A stretch of 64,000 bases of DNA from Monosporascus cannonballus. Its lineage: Eukaryota; Ascomycota; Sordariomycetes; Xylariales. This document shows positions 33,649 to 47,834 of this stretch, piece by piece. A program made the translations under genes and the position numbers. The notes beneath the pieces were generated by a model. It had not been told where the DNA came from. It searched no databases and saw only the letters and a program-made list of their open reading frames with translations. The DNA is taken from NCBI GenBank assembly GCA_004154925.1, contig QJNS01000066.1:186001-250000 (forward strand), in the 5' to 3' direction. Each line of letters begins with the position of its first letter. Positions within the stretch are counted from its first letter, which is position 1.

Positions 33649-34505
33649 ATTATTCCTCTTTTTTAATTTATTAATTTTTAATACTATTATTAATTAGTTG
33701 ATATTATACGTTTCGCAAATCTAATTACGTATATTTACCGATATTTTATCGTTATATTATGTTACAGGTACTTGCTGTAATAATTAATGCGTACCATATT
33801 ACGTATTTAATTATATTCCGCCTAATTTCTTAATATAATCCATTTTTTAACCTTTATTTACTTTTTTTCTTCTCTCTTTTGCGCCTATATTTTAATTTTT
33901 TGTTACGTTCGCGTTTTATTCGATCTCCCGTTTTTCTTTATTTTCATTTCGCTTTCTCCGTTTATTCTACGTACCATTTTCGTTCGTTACGTCTTTTTCT
34001 CGTAAGGAGTTCCAAAGAAATACCATTTTATTATTAATAAGGATTGGGATTTTCTGTAGCGTTATCTTTTCGACGATAACGATAAAATAAATCTTGATGG
34101 TATTACGAGCGGTAATAAGCTATATTATATTTACATAATATAGCGTATTTCGATTACGATACGGTCTACGTTCAGGTTACGGGCGCTCTAAATTATATTG
34201 TAACTAATTATTATTGTAAAAAGTTTCGCCTAATAAGTAATTATTTTTAATATTATTAATATCGTTATTTAATTTCCGTTTAAATTCCAATTATCGTTAA
34301 AAACACTGCTTATATAATTTTTTTATTTCGGTACGGTTAATTAGGAGTTAATCGATAGGCTCGAACAAACTTATATTACGGATATTTAATACGAACGTTA
34401 TAACGTAATTACGGTCGGTCATTAATTTGCCGTTTTTCGTGAGGCCCAATTCGCCCTTAACGCATTTATCACTAAGGAATATCGTCCTTTTAATATAACG
34501 GAAAT
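33649..34505 (-). pseudogene. Distal part of element F, left of H
   Basis: Continues F pol or its 3' region. The minus strand has a frame at 34,348-34,500 (FLSDKCVKGELGLTKNG, TDRNYVITFVLNIRN) that runs up to the H insertion. The rest (33,649-34,340) is AT-rich with T/C-rich runs and no recognised domain. The GAAAT at 34,501-34,505 is one half of the H target duplication. Confidence 0.45.
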
Positions 34506-34890
34506 TGTGACGGCTAGGGTGTTTAACCAACTATTAAACCTTAGTCGTGCGGGTTTATGTTGGCAGGAGTATCGTGGCACTTTGTAGTAATAAAGTACCG
34601 TAATTACGCCATTTAAGATTAAGATGTAAAAGTTATATTTTAAACGATTAGTATTAATAAGTATGGTAAGCTGAAGTTATTTAAATTATGGACATAATAA
34701 GCGTATGTATCTTTTTATAAATCCCGTTAAATTCTTTGGATTATTTCGGATCTTATCCGGATAATTGCATAGATCTTGTCGGATTTTTTCGATTATTCCG
34801 GATCTATGTTATGTAGTTCCGATTTACTTAGGTTCTGTTTTGGTTATCGAATTACTATTTCAGAGACTTTCTCTTAATTAGGTTATAATG
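34506..34890 (-). repeat. 3' LTR of element H (385 bp)
   Basis: Reverse-oriented LTR with two copies of the GATC-rich 52-bp repeat in the centre (about 34,708-34,815). A polypurine tract in reverse (CGATTTCCTTTTTCC) lies directly right at 34,891. Confidence 0.85.
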
Positions 34891-35555
34891 CGATTTCCTT
34901 TTTCCTTAAATTTTACCTTTAAAATTCTTTGAATACATTTTTCTTTAGCCGTTATTATGTTTAATTAAATTAATAAAAGTCGTAAACATATTAATGAAAA
35001 GGGAAAACGTAAGGCCTAAATTCGTTTCCTTTTTAATTTCGTTTTCTAAATTAAGCCTCAAATATTTTATTTTTTCGTGAATAATTTATGTATTATGTTA
35101 AAGGATATAACGTATTATTAATGATACATTTTGAAAAAATCTTAATATAATAATTTCCGCCTTTTTTCCCTTAAATAATATTAATAAGAAAATAAACTAT
35201 TTGCGATCAAAAGAGTTTTTTACGCGTTAATATTTGCATAATATTCGTTAAAAATATTAATAATATTCCGTTATTTAAACGAAATGTTATTTCGATTAAA
35301 ACCTTTTTGTATTTAATAGGGTTTTCTCCCGAAAAAAGCGTAAAAATAATAAATTAAGGTTTTCATTTTTTAAATAAATTAAAAAATAAGAAAAGGCGGA
35401 TCGCTTGAAACCAAAATACGAATGTTTGAAAATTAAGTTCCGTACCGTATTTTCCGAATAATTTAATTATTCAGATTTTACTATAAACGTAAATTAGAAT
35501 ATAAATATTTCTAAGGGTTTTGCCGTTATTAATAAAAAACTTTTTATAACCGTTA
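34891..35555. other. Region between H chromodomain and 3' LTR
   Basis: The position where copies A and B carry an antisense accessory ORF. Here the sequence is AT-rich with no open frame above about 30 codons on the + strand, so the ORF is either lost to RIP or was never present in this subfamily. Confidence 0.4.
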
Positions 35556-38500
35556 AGCGTTAATAAAATTTTTGATAAATTTTTAAGTATTTTCCGAATT
35601 CAAATATTTTTTTTATTTAATTAAGTCTTAAATAAATCGGTTTTGTTTTCGAATCTCCAAAATATTTTTTACTTTATATATTTGTTCGTTTTTTATTTTT
35701 ATATTCTTTTTAACCGTATATACTTGAATTATATCTGTTATTAATTTGATTAAGAAAAATTAAAGAATTAAAAGAGAAATTAATTATTTACAGTAGTTCT
35801 AATTAATAATTATTTTTTAAAATTATTTTAGTAATTTTGTGTAAACCGACGTTTTTACAATTAAATTCTTTAGTAGCTGATTTTATTTAAATATTTTTAG
35901 TAACGTAGAAAATTATTTTCTATTTTTCGAAAGTTTACTGTTTTAATTTTTTTAATTATAATATTTATTTATTTGGTTTTGTACGAATTGTAATTCCGTT
36001 TTTATTTTTTAATATAATTATCGTAATTATTTTGATATAAACATTATTTTATTATTAATTAAATTATTATTACTTATATGTTTATAAACTTTTAACATCA
36101 TACCTAAATTTATGTTTATAAATACTATTTCAATTTATTCGTAATAATTGATATTATCAATTAACTATATAATTAGTAATTTGTTAACATAAGTAGTTTG
36201 TTCATAATTAATATAATGTCGATAAAATATTTCCAAATTTGGTTTCTTTATTGCGTTTATTTATTCTTGAAATTTAAAGACGTTAAATAACTTATAATTT
36301 AGGCCGCTTCATATTATAAGGCTTTACCAAAATTTAAATACGAATACTAATGTTTTATTTAAAATAATTTTGATTAATAATCTATATATTTTAAAAATAT
36401 ATTTAAAAAAATATATGATATTTCTTTGCCGTTTATATTTTCGTAATATATTAACAAATAAAAAGATTTCGTAAATCGGTCGATGATTACCAAAATGCTA
36501 TGGTAATATATTTTTATAATTGGAATTTTTAGTATAGGCTGTTTATTAATTAATTCGAATATAATTAAATATTATAGGGATTTTACGATTACGAATATCT
36601 GTAATTTTTCTTACAGTTTGTGCTGTCGAACTTTTATTTTAATATAAATATTTTATTGCCGTATAACGTTTCATTTTATTAATTTCATTTTAGGAAAAAA
36701 ATAAATACGTTAAGGTTATTTTAAGATTTTATAGATTGCTAACTGTCGCTAGCATTAATACTTATATATTTCTTATAATAAACCCTTTTAATACTTTTCT
36801 AAAACTTATATTTTGTCGGGTTTTTGGTCTTTTAGGAAATAATTAATATATTATTAGATTTTTTAATATTTGTCGAAAAATATGACCCAAAGTATTGTAA
36901 TTTGTTGTAAACGGAAATAGTTTTTTATAATAACATCGAAAATTATAGGGCTAATTTTAACCAATTTTGTTTCGAAGTTATATTATTTTTGTAAAATATT
37001 TGTTTTGTAATTTTCTAAATTTCTTTTGTAAATAATAACGAAATTGAAATTCGCCAATCCTTCCGTATAAAGAAATTATTAGTTTGTAAGTTTCCTCATA
37101 ATGATAAATCGTGTCAGATTTTAATAATTTGTATAAACCTTAATTTTGTGTGAATCTCGCTTTAAAAATACTTACATGTTGGAAATATCATAATAATACC
37201 TATAAATGTTTTTTAAAATGCGTTAATGAAATTCACTTCTTTTTAATTTATATAAAAAAGTATAGTAAGCTACAATTTGTTTTAATTATTTTGTTATCGT
37301 ATTATTACTTTTAACGCGTAATCCGATATATCGATTTTTAGTTTAATAAGCGGGTTGGGATTATACATAATTAACATTAACTTACTAATAATTATATCCT
37401 TAATGTTATAAATTACTTTTTTCGTATTTAAAGTTTATTTATATTCTTTTTTTCGAAAAGTTTATTAAAGATATAATGATTTTATTAAAATTTCCAATAA
37501 CTTCCTAAAATAATTAACAAATCTAAAGAATATTTATACTTTTTTAACTATTGTTAAGGTTTATTATTTTATAACTGCAGCAACCGTCTTAGGATTTGTC
37601 CTAATATATTCTGTGGTAATATACTCTCTAAATATTTCATTTTTTATTTATAGAATTAAATTTTTTTTATATTAACAAATAATTTGACGTCTTATAAACC
37701 TTAAACAAGTTATGAACATATTTGGTATATATATTTTTTATTTTTAAGAAACTAAGAATAATATTAAGGAAATATAGGACAAAAATGTGCAAATAGTTTC
37801 GTAATATATAAAACATTATTAGGTAAAATATTATTAATATATTCGTAAATCCTATTAATATAACCAAATCCTGAAATAATCTGTTTTTCGTTTTAAAGGC
37901 TATTTTTATTCGTATCCTTTTTTTAATTTTAATAAAATAATTTTTATTTTTAAAATCGAATATTTTGAATTATTTTGTTCCTTAAAATTAGTCTTTTCTT
38001 TTTATGATTAAAGGTAAAAATTTTAAATCTTTACTAATAATAATATTTAAATATCGATATTTAACTTTAAATTATAATTTTTTATTTGTTTTGGTACGAA
38101 AAATATAATGTGTTTTGCTGGTAATTTCCCAAGTCGAATCCATTTTTTCATTACCGATTTTCCCGGTATTTTCTAAAAGTACCTATTTCGTTTCCGCTAA
38201 GATTATATATAAGGTAAAATTTCGTTAAAAATCTTTCTTTAAGGATTATCTTATAATTCCATTCGTTATGTTTTAATAAATTCGTATCGAACTTTCTTTT
38301 AAAATGCTATTTATATTTATAGTATTATGGTAATATATTGGTCAGACTTTTTAATTTTTAAAGTTGTTTTTATTTTAAATTGTTATTTAATTTCTTTAAT
38401 TTCATTGTAATAGTAATAAAGATATGTCTTATTTTTAATACCTATTTTTTTAATGTTTTACCCCTTTGGGTAATAAGGTTTTTGTCGTATCCTTATGCTT

Positions 38501-38950
38501 GCATTCGTGGCTATTATCTATCGAATATTAAAATCTTAATTCCTTTTCTTTTTCGTTTATTAATAAGTAATAAAATAAACTTTACCTGGCCAATTCTTTC
38601 GTTCATTAAAATTGCATATTAACGTATCTATAATCATCCTCAGATCATATCGTAATTTCTTAGTAAAACGATGCTAAAATTAATTATTTAATATCGTTTT
38701 TAAATAAAACTTTCGAAATAATTAATTTTTGCGATAATTTTTCGGTTATCGTAAGCGAATCTTTACCCTGTGTCATTCGTTGTTATATAAAGTTTTAACT
38801 AATATTTACATAGTAATTTGAATTTATTAACCATATTCGGTATCATATAATTCGCGCCCAAAAATCCGTATTTTACCATTATAATATACTAATGCGTTCC
38901 GATTTATATATCCACAATAATAAAGTTAATAACGGTTTCCATTATCGTAT
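35556..38950 (-). pseudogene. pol of element H
   Basis: The minus strand shows a C-terminal chromodomain at about 35,560-35,700 (KVKNILEIRKQNRF, KKYLNSENT), then the integrase region to about 37,000. RT is at 37,600-38,300, with an open piece 37,667-37,867 reading FTNILIIFYLIMFYILRNYL and the active-site box changed to YFLNIILSF, so the catalytic Asp pair is lost. The protease region is near 38,620-38,850. Stops are dense, as expected from RIP. Domain limits are set by comparison with G. Confidence 0.75.
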
Positions 38951-40965
38951 TTAAAGCCCTTTATAAGAATTTGTTTTAACTTTGTTAAGTTTCATTATTT
39001 TTCGGCTTTTTTATAAATAACTGTTTTTTTAAATTTATATTCGAATTTATCGACCTTTATTTATATTTTTGTATTTAGCGCGATAAGCTATTATATTTGT
39101 TGTTATTGCTGGCGTACTTTTCTTTTAAATCGTATTAAATATTTTCAATTTTGCCGTAAATACTTTTCCTTATCGTATAAATTGTTCTTTTATCTTTATA
39201 GTTATATTTCATTATATGTCGTTTTAACTGTCGTTTTAAAAATATTTTATAAATTAACCTTCTTTTTAATAGCCTTTTTTCATAAAAATCTCTAATAAAT
39301 ACGCATTGAAAGTAAAGCTCCGTAATAACTTTCCAGCAATATTTTTCGATTATACTCTAAATTAACTTTTTTTCCGTTTGGTTGTTATATTATTAATAAT
39401 AACAACAAAGATTTTCCTTCTGGTATTATTCGTTTCGTGCCAGGTTTTTCTTTCGGCTAATTATTAAATATTGTTTAATGTTATAAAACGAAAATTTCGA
39501 TATTATTGCTTCTTATCTTTAGTATTTCCGGCATAATTTGAAAACCTGCATCCCTTATAATATATCTTTGGTAATTCGTTCGTAAATATATTATTTTTAT
39601 TTTTCATAATTGCGATATTCTCGTCGTCAACAATATTTGGCATATATTTTGTTATATTAATCGGGGAATCCGGAATGAACTATTTCTGTGTAATTCTGGT
39701 ATTCGCGTAATTAGCCTTTTAATGTTTTTTATTATGTTTGCGATAGTTATTAAGCTAATCTTTTGGTTTTTCGCGTTTTTCGTCGAATATTTTGTTATAA
39801 TAACCTTTCTTATATTTTTCGTTATAAGAGACCTGGTATATATTTAGGTTAAATTATGTTAATATATTTATTTTCGTTCTTCAGAATCTTTTGTATTATT
39901 CTTTAGGTACTGGTTTTCAGTCGTTTTAATAAGGTTTCTGAGGTGCTTTATATTATATTTCCTTTTATCCTATTTGGTTATAATTCTAACATTTAATCTG
40001 GCTTTAAACATTTTTATAAATAACTTGTAATTTCAGAAGTCCTAGTTTTATACCGTAAAAAATATTATTATGTCGAAAAACGCTAATATTGGCCGTATAT
40101 CCGGATTTGTTATTATTTTTTATTTTAATACATTTAATACGGTATACGAATTATTGATCGTTAATTTTAATTATTATAATAATATAATTCGATAAATAAT
40201 TATGCCGATTCAGCCTAAAAATCTTTTTTTTATATTTCTTTTCAGAGCGTCGAAAAACTTAATGATTAATATTTTTTGTTCTTAATTTATTTAAAAAATT
40301 AATTTCATTCATGTACTGCCGCAATTAGATATTAGTTTGTTTTGTTGTAATTATTCAATTTATATTTTGGCTTTTATTTTTTTAATTATTATTACCAAAA
40401 ATTTCGTTAATCCTTATTAGAATTATTCGTAATCGTTATATATTTATATTATTTCCGGATTTCGTTTTCCGATAAATACAATCACGTACTATTTTATAAC
40501 GAATTTAAATTATTTAACCGTATTTTTGAGAAATTGTTTAATTACAATTTAATTCGTACTGTAAACGTAATAAATCAAATAAGAAAATACCTAAAGTATA
40601 TTCGGTATTATATTAAGAACAATTATAATTTAATTAAGATTCCGTAAGAAAATTCCGATTTAAAAAATTTAACGATTTTTTCTAGTTCCTTAGTAATGTT
40701 TAACTCAATAATCCGGTTTTTTTAAAAAGGCTTCCCAATTTCGGAAATATTCTTTTCTTAACTTTTTATAGGCGGCTTAATGGAATATTATAAAATCGTT
40801 ATTATTTCTTTTAAGCTGAATAATGCATTTATTTATGGTATCGAGACGTCGCAAAACGTTTTCGCAGAAAAAGCAAGGTTTTTTCTTTTTTTTCCCTCGA
40901 ATTCTATTCCAGTATACGGGTAATCAATGATTTAATAAATAAGCTATTTTGTCTGCTTACAAATA
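38951..40965 (-). pseudogene. gag of element H
   Basis: The minus-strand N-terminus near 40,965 reads MFICKQTK, then a frame with FFCENVLRRLDTINK and AAYKKLRKE, the same gag start as J, I and G. The rest of gag extends leftwards to the protease region with many TAA stops. The expected zinc-knuckle segment around 39,500 is too changed to read. Confidence 0.65.
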
Positions 40966-41032
40966 AACATAATATCGGCGATATTATTTAAAATTTAACG
41001 ATATTATTAAGAAAAAATTTATAATATATAAT

Positions 41033-41461
41033 TGTCAAATAATTTAACGAATTATTAAACCTTAATTAAATTTGTTTATATTCGTAAAACTGTTGTAAAA
41101 CTTTATAATAATAAAATAAATTAGTATATTTTTTAATATTAAAATATAAAAATCGTATTATAAATAGTTGATATTAATAAATATTGTAAATTAACGCTAT
41201 TTAAATTAGAAAAATAAAAATGTATATATTTTTTTATAAATTTCGTTAAATCCCTTACATTATTTCGAATCAAAACCGGATAATTGCATAAATCCCGTTA
41301 AATCTCTTAGATTATTTCGGATCTATACCGGGTAACTACATAGATCTCGTCGGATCTCTTAGATCATTTCGAATCTATGTTACGTGGTTCCGACCTATTT
41401 GGGTCCTGTTTTGGTTATCGAGTGACCGTTTCCGAGACCCTTCCTTGGTTAAGTTATAACA
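41033..41461 (-). repeat. 5' LTR of element H (429 bp)
   Basis: Starts TGTCAAATAATTTAACG and ends GGTTAAGTTATAACA followed by GAAAT. It has three copies of the 52-bp repeat, one more than the 3' LTR, which accounts for most of the length difference. The right third is clearly less mutated than the left. Confidence 0.85.
41236..41391. repeat. Three 52-bp tandem units in the H 5' LTR
   Basis: Units begin at 41,236, 41,288 and 41,340 (ATAAATTTCG, ATAAATCCCG, ATAGATCTCG). Each carries a TTAGATTATTTCGGATCTA-like core. The same array is in the LTRs of G (47,430-47,575 and about 53,995-54,125, inverse orientation) and in two copies in the H 3' LTR. Confidence 0.75.
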
Positions 41462-41466
41462 GAAAT

Positions 41467-44400
41467 CGATTTCCGACCGTCCGTTATGGTTATGGAAATC
41501 CAGTTTTAATGCCGTTTTATAAATTTGCAAATTTAAATCCTTTTTGTAAGTATTACGATCCTTTTTTTACTGTTCCGCAACTAATTTCCAATTAAGCGCA
41601 ATTTTAAGACACCCCTATAAGTAAAGCGACTTTCGAAAGCCGTTATGCCGTTACGTTCCCCATTTACGAATATTTTCCGCCTATCCTTTAATACTTTAAC
41701 GAATTTCTAATATTTATTAATAACTATAATTAAAAAAGGGCTTTGCTTATTAAGATTATTACCAAACCTAAATACGTTAAGCGTTTAAGGCACGGCGCTT
41801 TATTTTCGACTAATAACAAATTATATTTCGGTTATTTGGGTCTTATTTTTCGTAAGAAATAAAACATTTTTAAATTTTTTTCCAGATTTTACGTTTAATA
41901 AATTTAACAAACGTACCCGCTTTTTACCGTCGTATGTTTTCCGATTACTTTTCGATATTCCTATGTTAACTTTTTTAATACGCCTATAAAAGGCTGATTA
42001 ACATAAAATTTAATAATTAAGTATAAAATTTTATTTTTGAAATAAAAATTCAATTTTTTTAACTCGCTTATAGGTTTTCGATTAATATATATTAAGGTAA
42101 TTATTTCCTAAAAGATTAAAAGCAATTATGTAATTAAATAATATTTAATATTAATATTTTAATCTTGGTTATAATTATTTTTTTTAATTTCTGTAATTAT
42201 TAAGCAATTAATTTCTAATTAAGTTATTATTCCTCTGTAAATTTTAAAACGTTTTATTTCCTATATATGTATTTAATTTTTTTTCTAACGCTGTAATATT
42301 TTAAGCGCGTATTCGATGTACTTTCGAGGCTTTTACGTATTATATTCGGCGGGCCAGGTTTTTTATTTAATCAAATATTTACGTTACTTTCGATTATTTC
42401 GGTAACGGACGATATTCTTTATTATTTTTTTTCTTACGTTTTTATCAAGTCCGGTAATACTATCTGGACGTCGCCCGGTTTCCAATTATATTACGGTTTG
42501 AACAAAAATACTAGAAATATATTATATATCCGTTAAAATTTGGTAAAAGGAATTATTTATATATATAGAAACTTATTAGTTCCTTGATCGCAATAGGAAT
42601 ATAAATAAATATAAACGTTTTATTCATAAATTTAAAATTCTTAATAAATAAGTTTATTTATTACTTTAATTAAAATTTCATAGGCGTATAGCATTAATTA
42701 TAATATTTTCTTAACCTGCCGTTATCTTTTTCTAATATTCGTATATTATTTAACAAATAGCCGGTATTTTTTAAGGCGTTTTGTAATTCCTTAAACTTAT
42801 CTTTCAAACCTTAATAAAAAATATTTTAATATTTATTAATATAATTACAAAAATAATATATTTCGACTTAATAAATACGTTTTATTTATTTCTTAATTTG
42901 CTAGTAATAAACCGTCGAAATTTAGCGTTGTATTTTTCGCTTTTTATAAAATTCCTCCAAATATTAATCCGTTAATAATTTGTTTTTAGCGTCAATAATT
43001 TTAACCGATGTACTGAATTTGCATTTTACCTCATCGTAAAATAATCGGATTAATTTGGTTACGGTTAAGGGTTTAATCGTAAAAGTAAATAATTTTAATT
43101 TCGTAAAACGGTCGACGATTACCAGGATTCTATTATATTTTAACCTATTTTAACCTAAGTTTTTAAGCAGTTTTATAATAAAATTTAATAAGATTTCATA
43201 AGAAGGTTATATAGGTAACGGTAAAGATTAAAGATATTTATATGGTTTATAACGTAACTTTATAATGCTCTAATAATTAGGTTATTATTTAATATATTTT
43301 TGGTTATCTTTCGTTATATTTTCTTAAAAAATTATTTTGGTTATCAATTTTAACGTACTAATATATTTTATACATTTTCTCTTTAAATTATTATAGTACT
43401 AATTAATTAATTAATTCCGTAAAACGCTTTATAACGTAATTACGAATTTATCCCGATAACATAAAACCTTCTTAAAATTTAAGAAATATCTTTTTTTATT
43501 TGCACTTGGCGTTTAGTTATCCGTATTAGTTTTGTAATATTTAAGTCCTCAATTTACAATTTTCGAATCTGATCGTAAAATTATCGGAAATCTTTTAGCT
43601 CTAAGGTCGTTTGATTTTGGGCTACCTTTTTTACTAAGGAATATAAAACGTACTGATTATAAATAATAACCTTAATATTAATTTTATATTTTTAAAAAAC
43701 CTTTCGGAATCCGATTGAAATAAATTATAATTTCCGGTTAATATTATTTAACCGTTAATTATATTATTATTATGATTTGCACTTATATTATTATTCCCCA
43801 ACGAAAAGTTCGGCAGATATATAATTTCTTATTTTCCTTTTTTTTCGAAAGCTGTTAATAATTATATACTAAAAGTTTTCTGTTTTTGTTACGCAAATAA
43901 TAATTATCTAAATTTTTATTTTTTAAACATATTTGTGAATTTTATAACGAATAAACTTTACGTTATTTTATAGGCCGTTTACCCCCTTATAATACTTTAA
44001 ATTGGGTTATATATTTGATACCGTTTTCCGTACGTTTTTAAATGTATTATTCGTAAATTCTAAATTTTTAAATAACGTAAGGATTACTTTTTTATACGCA
44101 ATTCGATTTAATATGTAATCCAGGTATCTGCATAATCCATTCGCCGGGTTAATAACGTCCAGACAGTATTAGATTTCAAAATGAAATTACGTAAGGCGGT
44201 AAATTTGTCGGGTTAATATTTTTTTAAAATTACGCCCTAATACTTTTATTCTACGCTTTAAAGTTATATATTCGGTAAATATTAAGAAATATGTTTCTAT
44301 ATTTTCCGGCTATTACAGTTAATATTTTGGGCTTTTTATAAACGCTAATATTTTTTATTACTTTATAACTTATTGTTATGCGGTTAAATTTGATTTTCGT

Positions 44401-47340
44401 AATTAATATATAATTAACTGTTAATAGTTGCCATAATTTCATAAAAATATTTTTAATATGGTTTTTACCGAGGCGTTTATTTTAACTTTGCTATTTCTAG
44501 TATTATCCTAATATCGGTAAATAATTGTCGATTAAAAAGTATATTTTAAGTTTCGAAACGTTTTTTTAAATTTTTTTAGTTATCGAAATTTTTTATTTTA
44601 CATTTACCTTACGTCTTTTTTAAGAACGTAATAATTAGTTTAATAATGCTTAAATAATAAACGATAAACTTGCGATAATAAACGATAAATTCCCGATAAA
44701 AAATTTTAAATTCAAAAATATTTAAATATTAAAAATCACTTTTGGCTTTACCCATGTTTCCATAATATCGACCCGTTAACGGTCTATTTTCAAGCCGTTA
44801 ATATTAATTAGAAATTTTAAAAACTTGATTATATTTTTTAAGAAATTCGTATTTAATTATTTTGGAAAATAATTAATATTAAAATAACCGATCCTACATT
44901 AGCTAGAAATATTTCATATATTTTTTCGGTTATCAGAATAAATAATCATATTATTTAAATCTATTTTATATATATATTTAGAAGATTTAGTTACTATTGT
45001 ATATATATAAACCTGGATTATAACTCCCGTATTAATAAAGTTAAATAATATTACAATATATTTAAATTGCTCGTATTATATTTTAACATCGATTTTTTAC
45101 TTATTACCTTTTTAATCCTAATACGGTAATAAATGTCTTTAAAATTAATATTTAAAAGTAACTTAATTAATTTCAGGCGATTAATTATTTTTAAAATTAA
45201 AAATAAATAATATTGATTTTTTATCGATACTTAATTTAACCCCTTATAATTATCGTATAGTCGAAAATTGCCGTTTTTCTTAGGTACAAATAATACTGGT
45301 ATTTTTACGTCCGTTATCCAATACCTTTTGTCGCTAATATTTAGGTCTTCTCGGATATATTTTTCGAATTCCTTTTTTGGGTTTTCAAAATAAGATAAAT
45401 TAGGCCGAATAACGGCGTTTTCCTTAGGATCAGATCTATTGCATATTCTGCTCCTAATAACTGAGGTATTTTTTTCGCTGTTTTTCGGAATGTACTTGCA
45501 GGAAATTCTTTGGATATGTAAAAAGGTCAATTATTTCTTATTTTTGGTATTCTTCGAATTCCGGGAAATTTAACTTTTTAAATTTATTTATCAAATTAAT
45601 AATACAAATTTGCTTAGCGGAAAGTGTTAAATTTGCTATTCCCTGCCCGTCGACCTTTTGCAATAATCCATATAATTAGTAATATATTGTTATATCTAAT
45701 AAAACGTTTAACCTGTTTATTCCTGGTCTGGATAATAAAAATTTAAGCGTTTTCCGGCTACGGTTTATTGTAAAATAAATTTCCTTAAATAATTGTTCTT
45801 TTCTGTTATAAATAATTATATTAATGAAGCTTTTGCAACTTTTATAATATTTAATATATACGCCGTTAACGTTAATAAAGCCCGTAATATCTTTTAAAAT
45901 TATATAAAATTTCAGTCTTTTTACTAACCTTTTATTTATAATATTTATATTCTAATATTGTTATTTATTTACATTATTATATCCCGCGTATTCTTTTAAT
46001 AAATGCCTTTTTTTAAAACGCTGTTTTATAGCGACCGTTCCATAATTATTGGCCAAAATAAATTAAAGGTATATGCCTATTTCGGTTTCTTTTTGGCTTT
46101 ATGTTTAAGGATTAATTTTATTTATCGTTATATATTATAACATTTTGTACGGCTTTCGGATGTCGGTTTCCGTATGGCCGCCATAATATGGTTTTTTTAT
46201 TTTTTGATTTTAAAACTTTCCTTTTTGTAATTTGGTTTCTTATAGTTATAATATTTAAATAAGCCTTTATAAAGATTAAGGGTATTAAATCATACGAATT
46301 TATTCCGATTGGAATTAAATCGGCGATTATCTATTTTCTAAATATAAGAACGCCTGTAATCCTTATTGCTTTCATGCGGCGTTTTTAATTTGCTTTGGAG
46401 ATTTCCTTTCCGGATAGCGTTAAAATAAAATCGTTTATTCTTATTAATACATTTGGCGGAAGATAATTAGTTTTCTTTCGTTTTTCTTCAAACGTTTTAA
46501 TAACGTTTTACTTTATTTGTTATATTATTAATTCGCTTTAATTCAACATTTTTTCGTTGTAAAATATTTGGTAATCGTAATAATAATATGTAAAAGTAAT
46601 AAAAAGTAAAACGTTTATCATCCCGATTATTTTCGAAATTAAAAATATCTGTAATTTTTATTTTATAAATTAACAATTTTTATTTAATATAATGGTTTAG
46701 CAGCAATTAATCGCATTATTATTATAATTCTATATATTATTCCTTATATTCCTTATCGAAAAATTAGGATTGAAGTAACGTTTTTTAATAAAAGTCTATA
46801 AATTTTTAATTTTTAATTTTCTTTTGTAATTAAAGTAAAGAAGCGTAATGCGATACGATCGTTAAACGTTTGTAATAAAAACGTCCATATTGCCCATAGC
46901 TTATTAGCTATAAGTTTTCGTAATAACTTTTATTCAACTTTTTTAATTAACGTACATTTGGAAAACTTTAAATAATTATAATAAGATATTTATTTATTGC
47001 CGTTAAAGTTTGATAAGGATATTATAATTAATTTATAAAATTTTACTTTTTTAACTTATATTATTATTTATTATTTAGTAAATTATTAAAATAATTGAAA
47101 ATATTATATTTTTGTAACCGGATAATTTCTAAAATCGAATTAGTATTAAAGGATTTAACCTTTTTTTATTTTAAATTTCAGGATACAGTCGTTATCTTAA
47201 TCCGTTTTTTAGCGGCTTAATTAATAATTATTGGAACGTATTTTTATTATATATATAAAGTAATTTGAGATTCCGTGGATTATAGTTCTTTGTTTATTAA
47301 GGCTTTGTTATACGTGTTTTTGCTTATTCCCGTACAGTAA
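41467..47340 (-). pseudogene. pol of element F (RT, RNase H, integrase), between H and G
   Basis: The clearest part is a 99-codon minus frame at 45,231-45,530. It carries PNLSYFENPKKEFEKYI, then IPVLFVPKKNGNFRLYDNY and KGLN, the N-terminal RT blocks of Ty3/gypsy. Leftwards the minus strand continues through the remaining RT and RNase H (about 43,800-45,200) and an integrase-like region (42,300-43,800, with KPGDVQIVLPDLIK near 42,470). The part right of 45,530 should be protease and gag. RIP stops are everywhere outside the 99-codon piece. Confidence 0.65.
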
Positions 47341-47777
47341 TATTATGACCCAACCAAGGAAGGGTCTCGGAAACGGTCACTCGATAACCGAAACAGGACC
47401 CAAGTAGGTCGGAGCTACGTAACAGAGATCCGGAACGATCTAAGAGATTTAATGGGATCTATGCAGTTATCCGATATGGACCCGGAATAGCCTAAGAGAT
47501 TTAACGGGATCCCTGTAATTATCCGATATAAATTCCCCATAATTCAAAGGATTTAACGAGATCCATATAAAAATATATATGTTTATTATTTCTATAATTT
47601 AAATAATTTCGGTGTATAATATTTGTTAATATTAATTATTTATAATATAACGTTTATATCTTTTTATCTAAAAAACATAATTAAGTTATTTTATTATTAT
47701 AACATTTTACGATATTCCTATTAATTTAAGTGCGTATAATTAAGGTTTAATAATTAATTAAATATTTAATTATTATA
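47341..47777 (+). repeat. 5' LTR of element G (437 bp)
   Basis: Starts TATTATGACCCAACC and ends TAATTATTATA. The first half (to about 47,520) is little mutated and includes GATC-rich 52-bp repeats, while the second half is almost pure A/T. That is a sharp internal change in RIP load. Confidence 0.85.
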
Positions 47778-47834
47778 CGTTATAAATTCTTATTTAATAA
47801 TACCGTTAAACTTTAAATAATGTTACTAACAACT

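Larger units (their letters stand above)
34506..41461 (-). mobile_element. Element H: near full-length chromovirus, minus strand, TSD GAAAT
   Basis: 6,956 bp between TGTGACGGC and TTATAACA, flanked by a perfect 5-bp duplication GAAAT (34,501-34,505 and 41,462-41,466). LTRs are 34,506-34,890 and 41,033-41,461. The internal order on the minus strand is gag (from about 40,960), protease, RT, RNase H, integrase, chromodomain. It is the most complete minus-strand unit in the window but heavily RIP-mutated, with all genes broken. Confidence 0.88.

Noticed and set aside
41377..41595. 72-codon plus-strand frame across the H 5' LTR end
   Set aside because: It crosses the LTR boundary and the target duplication into element F, so it cannot be one gene.
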